Numbered from the stretch's first letter, positions 33,620 through 46,129 are shown. The stretch is 64,000 bases of DNA from Plotosus lineatus (GCA_024760905.1 CM045751.1:5954501-6018500), one strand, 5' to 3'. The notes: generated by a model from the letters alone, not told the origin. A program made the numbers and translations.

Positions 33620-35190
33620 GTTTAAAAAGTAAATTATGATTGTGAATTAAATTTGTGGTACAATTTTGATTGTTTCTAAAGATTCTGAACTTTATGAGAG
33701 CTGATGATCACATGATCAGCATGACTGCTGAACTGTTTGATCTTCCACGACTTTAAGCATGTCAAAATGACACCAAATATGAATGCATGAAATTCCGTTG
33801 TGTGAATTCCAGCTGCACTTTATCGTGTTTCCACACTTTATTTAATATACTTCCTCCTTCTGATTTGCACCATAGGAATCAGAACCAGGAAAGACTTTGT
33901 AGACTTCTCCAGTTGACAGCACAAATTCCTCTGGCACAGACCAGCAACTTTCCTCCAGAGGCATGTGATGTTCCGTGTTGAGGATTATTTATTATTCCCC
34001 ATTCCTCCCTCGCACAAATTTCTGCTCAGTTGTTTTTCTCTAATAATGATCATGCTGTGCCATTTGAACATTTTTGGATGAAGTATCATACCTGAGACAT
34101 TATGCCAACCACATTAAATTAACTGTGATTGGACGAGATCACCTCACACTTCACAGCTCATAAACACAAAACATCTTTCCTGCTGAGCGTGTGGCATGCG
34201 TGAAGCAGATCAGCTGTGGGTTGAGATCTGAAATCTGGAAACACAATTTCAGCCACGTGATAGATTCCTGCTGTCAGGAAGCACTTGGCTTTATCTGTAT
34301 TGCTCAATATTTGCTTGGGAAGTTTGCTTTTCGACTTGACTTTGAATTTTTTTTCTTTAAAAATAAAAAAACTAGTGTAATTCAGATAATCATGATTCTT
34401 CATATTTGTCAGCTGGTGGTACATTATGAGATCTTTCAGAATGTCCTAGCATTTGGGCTACACATTGGTTAATACCAAACCCCAACAATCAGCTTTTATT
34501 ATGCCATATGCATGCAAGTTTCAAGTTTGTCTTCATCGCTTCCACTGATGTATACTATATGAAAAGCATTTAAATTCTTTGTGGCTTGGGGGATTGTCAG
34601 AAAGAAGCGTCAAAGTATTTTCCATAGTATGGAAGTCATTTCCAGCTGGTTATAACTAAGTGTTTTATTGCGACCCATTGTGAAATGAAGCAGACTTACT
34701 GTGGCTTTGTGTTGCAGTTGCTATTTCTTTCAACAAATTTAAATTTGGACAAATGGGTCTGGATTAGGGTAAATGACGCCGTAAGTACTTTAGAATTGTT
34801 TTTTTGTTGTTGTTGGTGAAAGGAAGGTTCCAAACAACACACATCTTAAATACGAGATGTTCCAGTGATGGAACACAATGCTCGACCACTTTTGTCTGGT
34901 GTACATACATTCCAAGATAATCTCATCAAAACTTGACTGCCAGAATTGAGCCACAATTCAGCATTAGCGATACCACATCTTAAAGTTGATGTGAATTTCC
35001 AGATGTGCCAAAATTGAAAGTTTATACACACATTAGCCATGTCTGGGTGCATTTGAATTTTATTTCTCGAAAAACCTGAATGCGAACTGCTCAAAGATTA
35101 GCCACATGAGACGCATGCCATTGGTCTAATCAATCTTTATATGTTTTGGCTCCATTTGACCTGAAATCATCGATTATCTGCTTGTTTTGA
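33620..35190. other. Intergenic stretch without recognised repeats
   Basis: About 1.5 kb of sequence with few repeats by eye. Open frames are short and show no splice context or family resemblance. If anything regulatory is conserved in the intergenic desert, this low-repeat interval and 41.0-41.5 kb are the likeliest places. Confidence 0.4.
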
Positions 35191-35199
35191 GCCTTACTT

Positions 35200-36430
35200 A
35201 TTCCAGATGGTTCAAACTATAAATGAACCCAAAGAAATTTTTGCAGAACATGCCACAGTACTCTCGACCGACTCTATACACTACAAGATCCTGAATCCTG
35301 GAAAGGGGTCGACGGGAGTTTGCCAATCTGTCCATATGTGTTTTGCAGATTTAGATGTGGCTTTTGACTGTGTCCCACAGGCTATCTTGTAGGGTGTGCT
35401 TCGGGAAGAAGGTGTATCAGACCTGTTACTATGGGCCTATTGGTCAGAGACCATCGGTCTCTGTATCACCGGAGACAGAGTTGGGTCCGCATTGGTAACA
35501 ACAGGTCGAATTCCTGTTGTTTCCTGTGAGGGTTGCAGTCCGCCAAAGCGGTCCTTTGTCACTGATTTTGTTCATAATTTTCATGGACAAAATTTCTAGG
35601 TGCAGCCGAGACATTGAGGGGTTCTGGCTTGGTGACCATCGGATCTTGTCTCTGCTTTTTACGGGTGACGTTGTCCTTTCGGCTTCATCAATCCAGGAAC
35701 TCGAGCTCTCAATAGGGTTATTTACAGCTGAGTGCGAAGCAGCCGGAATGAGAATCGGTACCTCCAAGTCCGAGGCCATGGTTCGCAGCCAGAAAAGGGT
35801 GGAATGCACCCTTCAGGTCTGGAATGAGGTCCTGAACCAAATTGAGGAGGTGAAGTATCTTGGGGTCATGTTCATGAGTGAGGGAATTATGGAGTGGGCG
35901 ATCGACAGGCAGAGCGAGGTAAAGCGACGCTTGTACCGGTCCACTGTCATGAAGAGGTAGCTGAGCCACAAGGCAAAGCTCTCAATTTACCAGTTGATCT
36001 ATGTTCCAACTCTCACGTATGGTTACGAGCTTTGGATCGTGACGACGGAACAAGATCGCAGATAAAAGTGACTGAAATGAGGTTTCTTTGCAGGGTGGGC
36101 TGTCCCTTAGAGATAGGATAAGAAACTCAGCCATTCGGGAGGAGCTTGGAGTAGAACCGCTGCTCCTCCGTGTCAAGACGAGGCAGTTGAGGTGACTCGG
36201 GCATCTGGTTAGAATGCCAACCAAACGCCTCCTTGGTGTGATGTTTTGGGCATGACCAACCAGGAAGAGACCCTGGGGCCGATCTAGAACAAGCTGGAGG
36301 GGCGATGTCTCTTGACTGGTCTTGGAATGCTTCAGTGTTTTCCCCCAAAAGAACTAGAGGAAGTGGCTTGGAGAGGGATGTTACACTGCTGTCCCCACAT
36401 CCTGACCCCGGATTAAACCTAGGAAGGTGA
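35200..36430 (+). pseudogene. Decayed LINE reverse transcriptase (second copy)
   Basis: It carries GPLSLILFIIFMDKISRCS, then LLFTGDVVLSASS where FADD is expected, CEAAGMRIGTSKSEAMV, VKYLGVMF and IYQLIYVPTLTYGYELW-like sequence in shifted frames. It has stops and frameshifts throughout and is related to the minus-strand copy at 8.1-9.3 kb. Confidence 0.85.
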
Positions 36431-36499
36431 ATGATGGATGAAGGAATGACTTGGCCCAATTTGGCATTCAGTAACCAACAGCAATCTAAATTTCTACAA

Positions 36500-36630
36500 A
36501 CAACATGTCGCCATGCGATGGCCTGGCAAGCTGTCCAGGGTGTACCCTGCACTCATCCTGAGTTTGCTGATATGGGCACCAGCCTCCCCACGATGCTAAT
36601 TGGAATTAAGCAGTTCAGAAAATGAATGAA
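36500..36630 (+). mobile_element. SINE tail fragment
   Basis: CGATGGCCTGGCAAGCTGTC to AATTAAGCAGTTCAGAAAAT: the shared V-SINE/SINE 3' tail alone, immediately after the LINE pseudogene. Confidence 0.75.
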
Positions 36631-36639
36631 TGAATAATA

Positions 36640-37040
36640 TACAATGCCAACGTTTACACGCTCTTATATGATGATTGTTTTAGGTGTAATCCATGGTCTT
36701 GAGAATGGGTAGACCTATTGGCAGCTGCAAGCATTCAAAAACATCGATATGTATTGACTTTAGTGAAAAACCATAAGGTTCAGTCAATGATGCTCAATGC
36801 AGAAATTTTGTCCACATCATTGACAAGAAAGATTGCAAAAATGTGGGAAATGGAATATATTTATTCATTTTCTGATCTCATGCACTCATGAGTCACTAAA
36901 TCCTACTATATAGGGATCTTGGGGAAGCTGGAGCCTTTCTCAGCAAACACTGGTCAAAGATGGGATGCATCCTGAACAGCTTGCTAGACCATTATTTGGC
37001 AACACACTCAACTATGCACACCTAGGCGTAATCTTACCAT
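36640..37040. other. Intergenic with SINE-tail traces
   Basis: AT-rich. A diverged inverse V-SINE tail is recognisable at about 36855-37010 (ATTTTCTGATCTCATGCACT, AACAGCTTGCTAGACC). Nothing else. Confidence 0.4.
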
Positions 37041-37044
37041 ACGG

Positions 37045-37329
37045 GTCAGCCGTAGATTAATGGCGAGGGAAGCAGCTTTGGGATCGAAAGGTCACTGGTT
37101 GGATTTCCAAAACAGCAGTAAAAATGTGTGGTGGCAGTGCATTCCACCTTCCCTTCCTCCACCTTCATGGCTGAAGTGCTTTTGAGCAAGGTACCTAAAC
37201 CCCAACTGCTCTCCAGGTGGCCCATTGTGTGTGGGAATCCACCACTCCGGGTGTGGGTGCTCATTTTGGATGGGATGAATGCAGAAGCAATAATTTCCTT
37301 TGTGAGATTAATACAGTAGAGCAAAATCA

Positions 37330-37330
<1 letters not shown>
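37045..37330 (+). mobile_element. tRNA-derived SINE, family E
   Basis: The head GTCAGCCGTAGATTAATGGC with GGTCACTGGTTGGATTTCC is followed by TTGAGCAAGGTACCTAAACC and a tail of diverged type. An (AAT)n run of ~13 units (37331-37370) follows as its 3' end. Confidence 0.65.
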
Positions 37331-37372
<42 letters not shown>

Positions 37373-37504
37373 GTAAACATGTGGAACAGCCAATTAGCCC
37401 AATGGGAAAGTCTTTAGACTGAAGCAGGACACAAGCCCACCAAGAGGAAACTCACGCATCCACGGCCAGAACATGCAAACTGTTCCAACACAAATAATTA
37501 AAAA

Positions 37505-37580
37505 AATACGCAAATATCATCATCATCTTTTTCTGCTTACTCTGGGGTCAGGTCGTAGGGGCAGCAGCCTAAGCAATGAC
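37505..37580 (-). mobile_element. LINE 3'-end fragment
   Basis: It matches the 3' end of the 8.1 kb LINE (GGGGCAGCAGCCTAAGCAAT). Confidence 0.6.
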
Positions 37581-38033
37581 CCATGCCTTCAGCTGCCACC
37601 CAACTCACATTGCACCCGATCCCTATAGCCCCTCCCACTGGTACATCATAAATTATGCAAATACGTCAAAAAACAGTAAGCTGTCAAAGAGAAATAAATT
37701 CATTAGCACAAACACAAGGGTTATAGAGGACAAGGATGAAAACAAAAAAGGTGTTGAAACGCAGCCCACTGAATAGGTCCATCATTACCATCAGTATATA
37801 CAAAAGATCTACATCATTAAAACTGAGTCAAAAAGTGTTTAAGTTGGCTGCATTGCTTCTTTTCAGCTGTTCCATAACAGAATGAATTTGATGTGGTATG
37901 AAATGGGTGATGGGTTGCAAACACAAGCAAGAAGGCTTTGTTGCAACATTAAAAAAACAAAACCAAACCAGCTGCATCACACTTCTGCATTCACGTTGCA
38001 GCACCCTAAACCTCTTCATGTTCCCTTGAAGCC

Positions 38034-38113
38034 AACTCGTCAACCAAGAATTAACAAAGTCGATCTGCAAATTTGAATAACATGGTAGACAGACCCTGTT
38101 AATTCTCGGTTGA
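38034..38113. repeat. Hairpin MITE, CGTCAACCAAGAATTAACA family, copy 1
   Basis: The arms CTCGTCAACCAAGAATTAAC and GTTAATTCTCGGTTGACGA are near-perfect inverses around a ~30-nt centre. The second copy is at 44827-44910. Confidence 0.8.
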
Positions 38114-38285
38114 CGAACTGCATCAAGATTTACAACATACTGTATCTTGATTCAAAATGCCACATGTTTGAGTTTTGAAACATCATGAACAGTCATGAAC
38201 AGTGATGAAAATTTCAAGTCTAGCGTTTTCCAAAAGTGTGCAATATGCAAGCAGACTCAATCAGTTTATCAGTAAAATTTTGTCT

Positions 38286-38625
38286 AGTCAGGGCAATGGT
38301 GACCTAGTGGTAAGATCACTGATCCAAAGGTTGGGGGTTCAAGCCCTACTCTCACTAAGCTGTCACTGCCAACCCCCCCATCAGTGCAGCTAACTGGGTT
38401 ATCAAAGGCCGGCCATGTCTCTCACTGTCTATAGTGGGAGGTTCATGGAAAAGAACCAGTTCTGACTTTTGACAAGAGTAGCTGCAAAGCCGTCAGCGTG
38501 TTTCTGCCCTGAGATTGGCTGGGGAGCCATCCAGGGTGTACTCTGCCCTCACCCAGAGTTGGCTGGGATGGGCGCCAACCTCCCCGTGACACTAATTAGG
38601 ATTAAGCGGTTACAGAAAATTAAAT
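38286..38625 (+). mobile_element. SINE family A
   Basis: Head GGGCAATGGTGACCTAGTGG, body GGCCGGCCATGTCTCTCAC, tail GATTAAGCGGTTACAGAAAA. A second tail-only fragment follows at 38670-38790. Confidence 0.85.
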
Positions 38626-39151
38626 GATGATATATAGTTCCTCTGACAGACAAATCAAGAACATTATTTACTGAGACGGCCTGGCAAGCTGTCCATGGTG
38701 TACTCTGCCCTCACCCAGAGTCGGCTGAGATGGGCACCAGTCTCCCCATGACCATAATTAGGATTAACTGGTTCAGAAAATGAATGAATGAATGATTTTG
38801 TCTCGTCAATTTAATGCTCGTAATGCATGCCCGTTAGTCTAAAAGGTGGCGAGATGTAAGTTCTGTTCCATCTCATGCCTGAAATATGGTATTACCAGGC
38901 CTGAGGCCTGATTCGTTGCTGGCATAGATGCGGATGAGTTAATCACCATTCTGCCATGGTGCTGTGTAAAGCAGATGTCGGGAGAATGTGTGTGCCAGTA
39001 TTGGGTGATCACTCATTTGCTATCTGTGTAGGTTTTATGTTCATGCTGGTCGATGGAACAGAACATTTCAAAGCATTTCTGGTATACCAAGGCATCTCCA
39101 TCTTTACTAAATATCTATTGTATCGCAGTTATAATCCATATTTTTTCATAT

Positions 39152-39400
39152 AGGTGCTACGATATTGTAGTGGTTAGTACGTTGGCCTGACAGCAAGAAG
39201 GTACTCAGATCAAGTCCCAGGCTTGACGGGATGTTTCTGTATGGATTTTGCATGTTCTCCCAGTGCTTGTGTGGGTTTTCTCTGGGTTCTCTGATGTGCT
39301 CCAAGTCCAAAAATAATTACATTCGGCTGAACATCTGTGATAAATCACCCTGAGCTGTAAATGTAACTATGAATGTGTTGTGTTAGACCTGTTTGGAGAG
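39152..39400 (+). mobile_element. V-SINE-like repeat (family B), 3'-truncated
   Basis: Head TGTAGTGGTTAGTACGTTGG with TGACAGCAAGAAGGTACTCA, middle GTGTGGGTTTTCTCTGGGTT. It ends before the usual tail. Confidence 0.75.
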
Positions 39401-39591
39401 TTAAGCATCACAATGTACTGAAATTTTGATAAATTGCCCTCTTTATCAATCAGAATCATCTTCAATTATATGAGGTCAGTAGGGATCATTCTTCCTTGTG
39501 GCACAGGCTGAATCATGGATCAGTGCCAGCATTCTAACCATACTGTCCTTGTTGAAGTTGAAGCAACTGAGATTTTAGGCATAGCCTAGAC

Positions 39592-40488
39592 CAGGGGTTG
39601 GGAACCTATGGGTCATGAGCCAGATGTGGCCCTTTTGATGACTGCATCTGGCTCTCAGATAAATCAGGTGGCCTTTCTTAACAGAATAACTAATACATAA
39701 TTTTGCTGTCCTTTAAATAAAAATACAGAAAAAAAAGCCATCAAATAAAACAAAAACATAAATAAATCTCATGCATTTCAATCTATACATCTATTTTCAA
39801 TGCCACTTGTCAATGTGGCGCGCAGCGGAGAGCCAATCCTTTCTGTACTACAGTGTGTGGGTGGGGCCGATACCTTGAAACTCTAATGTTATTGGATTAT
39901 ATGCAACAGCCTGCGTGAATTGCTTTTGGGCAAAGAGGTAAATTTCCCTCGTTTTGATCAGCTCATGTGCATGAAGCCAAGCAGAGCTGGCAAGCAAAAC
40001 ACAAATGGACAGAATGAAAAAAACTTCAACCTGCAGACCAGCTGATTGCCAAAACTTGGGACGTGCTTCCTGTCACATAAACACTGCATCGTGTGAGTCT
40101 TGTCATATTGACTATGTTTGGCTCCACATGCGCACGCGAGCGGTCCTTCTCACGCCTGAAAAACATCAAGACCAACTTACGGTCACGTGTAATAGATGGA
40201 AGCCTGAACGCCTGCATGAAGCTGAACCTCAGCACGTATCAACCAGAGTACAAAGCCATCAGCAAAACCATGCAGCACCAGAGGTCGCATTAATAGTAAG
40301 AAGTACTTTTCTTATTAATAAATGACTTTGTTATAACAATATTGTTGAAAATCAACTCAGAGTCTTATTATACTCTTAAATTGTTGGTCTCAGTATTAAA
40401 AATATATATTTGGCCCTCTGAGAATTAGATTTTAAATTGTTTTTTTGTTTTTTTTGGCTCACTTAGTCAAAAAGGTTCCCGACCCCTG
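39592..40488 (+). mobile_element. hAT element with transposase C-terminal remnant
   Basis: The TIRs are CAGGGGTTGGGAACC and GGTTCCCGACCCCTG. The flanks GCCTAGAC and GCCTCGTA agree only partly. At 40140-40293 the plus strand encodes FSRLKNIKTNLRSRV and LNACMKLNLSTYQPEYK, the conserved C-terminal dimerisation part of a hAT transposase. The catalytic core is deleted, so it is non-autonomous. Confidence 0.87.
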
Positions 40489-40494
40489 GCCTCG

Positions 40495-41570
40495 TAGGTA
40501 TCCAGTTCTCCAACACATCCTTCTCCACTTATTTTGTAGAGAAATCGCTGGTGTGAACTGCATTCTCTTTACAAACAGTACATTGTGCTCATCAGCACAT
40601 TCGTGGATATTTTCTGAACGTTTTTAATGCAGAACAGATTGGCTATTTTCAGGATTAGATCATTTACAACAACAAAAGTCTAAACCTCCAGGGGTGCTTT
40701 TATGTTGCATATTAAACTGGACTTTGCACTGTACAATATAATTTTTCATCTAAAGCCTGCAGGCTTTTGTGGGTTGTGGTCCAATATAACCAAGGTGTGG
40801 TGTAAAGAAGAACCACCGTCACCCCTGACCCTCCACAATCTAATCACGAGACACTCTTATCCATTAATAATAGTTTCGATATACTGTAGTCCTGCTTTAT
40901 AGGCTTTGTAACATGAAGTAGATCCATCTTGCATCCATTCTTCCTATTTCTACATCTCACATGGGAATTGTTACTTCTCCTTTCAGGCTTTTTTAAAAGG
41001 CTGTAAGGGGAGGGGGAGGGGAATAGGAATAATATTAAGTTTCCGCCACATGCAGCTGTAGTAACAGTTCTTGACCTTCCCTATTTTTGCAGCACCATAT
41101 GGACTCTGTTAATTCAGGTTGCCAGTTCTGCCCTCCTCTTCCCTCCAGTTCTTTCGAGGCAACCACAGATGATGAACTCAGCAGAAAAGTAGAGCGAGAC
41201 AGACCCCTTTGTTTGTACCCACACTTCCATTCTTCTCTAATTGCATTGCGAGGACTGTGCCAAGGGGCTCGTGTCATTAAAAACGCCTCTGCTGTCTCCC
41301 CTCAGTCTGTTGTGCTGCAGAGTTGGTTTATGGGAACTGAGCTCTGTGACAGAATTATTTTTCTGCTGGATGTCTCACAATTTACCAGACAAGCTGTCTA
41401 TTGAGGAACATTGACCCATCTATTCCCCTTTCAGATGACCGCTGTGAAAACGCTTATGTAACTATTCAGGTGCTTTATACAGTCACTGTGCGTCGTGTAC
41501 AAAACTGCGCTACTATTAATCCAGAAAAATCTCCAGAATTATGAGAACTATTTTATTACGATTGCTGCTT
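40495..41570. other. Intergenic stretch with few repeats
   Basis: No transposon ends or SINE modules are visible. The longest frame (41087-41404, plus) has no family resemblance or convincing splice context. Confidence 0.4.
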
Positions 41571-41574
41571 TTGG

Positions 41575-41680
41575 ACCACTCAATCCTATTATAAGGGGAA
41601 GGGGGAGGTTGTGCCTATCTCAGCTGACACAGGATAAAGATGCGGTACATCCTGAACAGCTTTCCAGACCATCGCAGGCC

Positions 41681-41734
<54 letters not shown>

Positions 41735-41935
41735 GGGGCAATCTGGAACAGCCAGTTAGCTCATTTGTGTATATGCTTGTCTTTGGGCTGTGGGATGAAA
41801 CTGGAGAACTTGGAGAAAATCCATGGAAGCATGGGAGAACATGCAAACCAGAAAAGCCCTATCCAGGAAACTGAACCCACGACTTTTTTGCTGCAAGGCA
41901 GACATACTAACCACTACACTCCAACGTACCACAGT
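41575..41935 (-). mobile_element. V-SINE-like repeat, inverted, with (CA)n
   Basis: Tail complement CTCAATCCTATTATAAGGGG, CA run at 41682-41731, and head complement AGGCAGACATACTAACCACT. Confidence 0.78.
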
Positions 41936-41999
41936 AAGGCGTTCACCAATTGTATTGAGAGTATTTGGTTCTCTTGGGTGGTGCATATGAAAGAATGAT

Positions 42000-42649
42000 C
42001 AGTGTGATACTCTTGGGAAAACTGTAATTGAAAGAAATCTTCGGGTGGTTAATGGGCACATCAAAACCAGCAAGAACGACCTCTACTGGGGATGGGAGGG
42101 GTTCCTTCAAGATTTCTGTGGGAACAAATCAAAACCACTCAGTATTAAGAGTCTCGGGCAGTGGAAGTCCTGCTTGGTCTTTTTTCAGAGGTCTAATTGG
42201 AAACCTTTTTGGAAGGGAAACGCTCTCAAACAGGGTTCGTCATAACAATTTCAATGGAATGAAAAACTGACAAAAATGAAGAATTTCGGGTGAGGCTGTT
42301 TTTCTTCCAGAAAAAAAAGGTATAAAAGGGAGTATGTGGTTTATGCTATTCATTTTTGTGGCTAAAATAATACTGAGAAACCCTCCAGCGGCCGCCGTCT
42401 CAAGGTTATTGAGCTTCAATAAATGTGCCATTGGGCTGGCATGGACTCTTGGTATGTTTTTCCCATAATTAAAGTTGGACATGAACTTCGTAACAAACAG
42501 CAGTCTGGTATTCAACACTTTATTTAGTGATCCAGTCTGAGACACAATACTGTCTTCAATTCTGAAGGACTTTGAAAATTACACATCAGAAAATATTAAT
42601 CAAAACAAGTGTGTGTGTGTGGGTGGATGTGCTAATGTACATGTTAATG

Positions 42650-42687
<38 letters not shown>

Positions 42688-42700
42688 GGGCCCATGACCT
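42000..42700. other. Intergenic, with (GT)n at 42654-42686
   Basis: 42000-42600 is unassigned. Its two overlapping plus frames (42028-42270 and 42045-42245) show no recognisable family. A GT microsatellite follows. Confidence 0.4.
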
Positions 42701-42754
42701 CTTCACACTTCAGTTACTTTACATAGACTACAAAATGGATCAGGACCATTAGAT

Positions 42755-42995
42755 TTCATTAATTTTCTGTAACCGGTTAATCCTAATTAGGGTGGTGGGG
42801 AAGTTGGCGCCCATCCCAGCCAACTCCTGGCAAGGCCAGAGTACACCCTGGACGGCTCACCAGGCCATCACACGTTGACGGCTATGCAGCCTAATCCTGT
42901 CAAAAATCAGCAATGGTTCTTTTACATGAACCTCTCACCATAGACAGTGAGAGACACGGCCGGCCTTTGATAACCCAGTTAGCTGCACTGGGGCC
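42755..42995 (-). mobile_element. SINE family A, inverted, head missing
   Basis: TTTTCTGTAACCGGTTAATC to ACCCAGTTAGCTGCACTGG. Confidence 0.82.
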
Positions 42996-43229
42996 CATTA
43001 GATTTCAAACATATTTATTCCTGCTGCTCTTGTCATAACAAATTTATTGTGTGTTATTATATGTGGGGTCTTGTAAAATTGATCTTGAGATTTTGTAAAC
43101 ATTCAAGACTTTTTATGCTGTGTTTTTTTCCCTCCCCGCATGTTCCTTCCAGGGCTTCATACTACAAGGTAGTACATACGTACGTACGTATATACGCACA
43201 CACGCACGCACGCACTCTCTCACTCACTC

Positions 43230-43350
43230 ACTCGTCAAACCACTTTATCCTACTATTATTGTCGTAAAGATGCTGGAGCCTATCTCAGCTAACAGTGGGT
43301 GAAGGTCGAGTTACATCCTGAACAGCTGGCCAGAAGATCACGGGACGTAC
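43230..43350 (-). mobile_element. V-SINE tail fragment, inverted
   Basis: AACCACTTTATCCTACTATT to ACATCCTGAACAGCTGGCC, preceded by a CACG/CACT simple repeat at about 43195-43230. Confidence 0.65.
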
Positions 43351-43359
43351 CACACATAG

Positions 43360-43960
43360 AGAAGATTAAATTTCAGTTGGAATGCATTTTACCTTCATAA
43401 TTTGACTGCAGTTTTATGTTTAAAAAACTTTACAACAAGGATAATGTGATCGGGGGAAAAAAATCAAGCAATCCAGCAGAGATTCTCCAGGGGCTTCTAT
43501 CAGAAGAACGCCGGGCTAAAATCAAAATCCCACATTTCACTACATCTATTCAAGAGAACCTGATTATATGCAATCTATTAACATGGAAGCAGAATACACC
43601 TGGAACCAGGTGCCAGATCACAATTCCTTTCTTATCAGTGATCTGATGCACTTTTGAGCCATACTGCATCGTAAATATTCAAATATATTGAGTTGCACCA
43701 TACTGAATACAATGACTGAGGGAAAGTATCAAGCAGGTGTTTTTTTGTTTGTTTGTTTTTTTTTGTTTTTTTTTTGCAGTCAAGATGACTGCAAAAGTAT
43801 CCAATCAAAGTAGAGTGTGGTGGAACTGGTAGCTTAGCATACAGCTATAACTAGCATCACGTCAACTGTAAGACCAAAATTATAGTGTTCTGTAAAAAAT
43901 TGTGATTTTCAATCTTTTTGTTGTTGTTGTCGTCGTCATGAAAGAACACATAATTCATAA
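43360..43960. other. Intergenic, nothing recognised
   Basis: AT-rich with poly-T and TTG runs near 43740-43780. No exon or repeat family that I can name. Confidence 0.4.
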
Positions 43961-43974
43961 TTGAATTGCCATGG

Positions 43975-44445
43975 CTGTCCATTTTGCTCAAGAATGAAAG
44001 GAAAAGTGTACAAGACGGTGTTGAGGCCAGCGATGTTGTATGGTTTAGAGACAGTGGCCCTGGCGAAAAGACAGGAGGCAGAGCTGGAGGTAGCAGAGAT
44101 GAAACTGTTGAGGTTCTCTTTGGGAGTAACGAGGATGGATAGGATCAGGAATGAGCACATCAGAGGGACAGCACATGTAAGATGTTGAAGTCAGACAGGC
44201 TAGATTGAGATGGTTTGGACATGTACAGAGGAGGGATAGTGAGTATATTGGTAGTAGGATGATGAGGTTGGAACTACCAGGCAGAAGGTCTAGAGGAAGA
44301 CCAAAGAGAAGATTCATGGAAGTGGTGAAGGAGGACATGAAGGCAGTTGGTGTAAGAGAAGAAGATGCAGAGGATAGGGTGAGATGGAGGTAGATGATTC
44401 GTGGTGGTGACCTCTGAAGGGAACAGCTGAAAGGAAAGGAAGCAG
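43975..44445 (+). pseudogene. LINE reverse-transcriptase C-terminal fragment
   Basis: KVYKTVLRPAMLYGLETVAL, then EVAEMKLLRFSLGVTRMD, a frameshift with a stop near 44188, then [18 protein letters not shown] and RGRPKRRFM. It is the longest copy of this LINE type here, and it lacks the polymerase core. Confidence 0.85.
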
Positions 44446-44479
44446 AAGATGGCTGTCCATTTTGCTCTGTCATGCACCA

Positions 44480-44815
44480 GTCAATATACTTCTACAAAAG
44501 TCTTCCGACTTGTCTCTTCAATGTTGTCAATTAGTCTGGCTCTGGGTCTTTATCGTTTCCTTTTCCATCACCGATCTCACTAGCAAATCCTTTTCCAGAC
44601 GATCACTTCTAAGAATGTGACGTCTGATAGGAGTCTCTTGTTGCACTTGATTTTTTTCCATTATCCAATCATTGGTCTTGTATTCAATCCAATCTATCCT
44701 CAGTAATCATATGAGGCACCAAAGCTCGAATGCTTCAATCTTTTTCTTGACAAAGGCATTCCAAACTCTAGATGGCAATATAGAAGATTTTGCTTAGTTG
44801 CTGTTGAAATAGCCT
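44480..44815 (-). mobile_element. Probable LINE-derived segment
   Basis: Minus-strand sequence such as ATCTAGAGTTTGGAATGCC and the following AAGATTGAAGCATTCGAGC resembles the region after reverse transcriptase in insect/fish LINEs. The frame is broken and the assignment is tentative. Confidence 0.35.
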
Positions 44816-44826
44816 TGTCCTTCCAG

Positions 44827-44910
44827 GTCGTCAATCGAGAATTAACAAGGTCTATCCTCCATTTGAATGAAATAGCACATAGACCTTGTTAATTCTTGGT
44901 TGACGAGATG
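44827..44910. repeat. Hairpin MITE, CGTCAACCAAGAATTAACA family, copy 2
   Basis: The arms TCGTCAATCGAGAATTAACA and TGTTAATTCTTGGTTGACGA surround a ~40-nt centre whose inner arms (AGGTCTATC/ATAGACCT) are also complementary. Confidence 0.82.
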
Positions 44911-45112
44911 TTGAGGGGTTGAAGATAGATGAAAGTAAGGGCTTATAAAGTACAAAGGAATTTAAACATTTCATATTACCCCTATATATCCCTAATGAGC
45001 AAGATGGTGGCAAGGAAAAACTCCCCCAATAGATGCAAGGAAGAAACCTTGAGAGGAACAAGACTCAAAAGGGAAACCCATCTTCATTTAGGTGAAATCA
45101 TAAAAATACAAA

Positions 45113-45114
<2 letters not shown>

Positions 45115-45160
<46 letters not shown>
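45115..45160. repeat. (AT)n microsatellite
   Basis: About 22 AT units directly before the composite mariner-like element. Confidence 0.95.
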
Positions 45161-45161
<1 letters not shown>

Positions 45162-45165
<4 letters not shown>

Positions 45166-46073
45166 GATACCTCAACTAACGAATTTAATCCGTTCCGAGG
45201 GTGAACTCGTAAGCCGAAAAGTTTGTTAGATGAAACAATTATTCAAATAAGAAATAACAGAAAACCAATGAATCCGTTCCAACACCCTCCCAAACTCATA
45301 TAACCTGCCACAAACATTTGAGCTAATATATTAAAGATAAACATGTAAAAACAATAAATATTTCACAATAATAATATATGTACATTAACATTAATAATAA
45401 ATAATACATAATAATAAAACAAGAATAAACAATAAGTCAACTAACCCTTTCAATCATCGACTCCTGGGAAGATGTCACATGGGCAGGCATGAGGTGGTGC
45501 GTAACAGAATTAGGAGGAGGAGGATTATGTGCATGTGCATGCTACAAATACCAGCAAGGAAAGGCTCATGGTGAGCTCCCACAAGGCCAGTGCTTCTCAA
45601 ATAGTGAGACATGGGGTGATGCCGTGGGGGAGGGGTGTATGACCCTGGAGAACATGCTTTTTTGCCATACTGTACTAGAATTAAGTGTAATTGCGCATCC
45701 ACTCCAGTAGGTGGCAGTGGTGCTCTCATTGTCGGGCTATGGTGTAGGAAAAAAGCACCAAGCAAACCATATGAAGTGAAGTAAACACTATTTATAGTCG
45801 CACGCGGGGTGCTGGGGGAGCATGAAATGTTTTTTCTGTTCCTTGAGGGGGGTGTCACAGAAAATAATTGAGAGGCATTGTCATATGGCGTTCTCGGAGC
45901 ATGGAGGAATACATGTGGAAGAATACGAGGCTAATAGACCCAGAAAAGTCATTTTGAGGAGAGCTCACAAAGTGAATTTTTGCTCGTTGGATGGAGGAGA
46001 TGTTTGGTAGGTTCGAAGCTTGTATCATGGAAAACTCATTATAAGGGACACTCTTTCGACGAGGTACCACTGC
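45162..46073. mobile_element. Composite: mariner-like MITE carrying a hAT MITE
   Basis: The outer ends are GGGTGATACCTCAACTAACG and its inverse with GACGAGGTACCACTG. Inside, 45591-45881 is a hAT MITE (CAGTGCTTCTCAAATAGTG to TTGAGAGGCATTG). A GT run follows at 46087-46120. A second copy with the same nested structure is at 51985-52748. Confidence 0.8.
45591..45881. mobile_element. hAT MITE nested in mariner-like MITE
   Basis: TIR CAGTGCTTCTCAA. The interior segment around CATCCACTCCAGTAGGTGGC is shared with the left end of the 26.8 kb hAT, so it is a deletion derivative of that family. Confidence 0.82.
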
Positions 46074-46081
46074 ACATACAT

Positions 46082-46124
<43 letters not shown>

Positions 46125-46129
46125 TACAT

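Noticed and set aside
35444..35969. Possible active reverse transcriptase.
   Set aside because: The FADD box is changed to FTGD, there are several frameshifts and stops, and the N-terminal endonuclease is absent; same conclusion for 8.1-9.3 kb (FAND).
41087..41404. 105-residue plus-strand frame in a low-repeat region.
   Set aside because: No recognisable domain; could be conserved non-coding DNA, but nothing in the sequence itself shows it.
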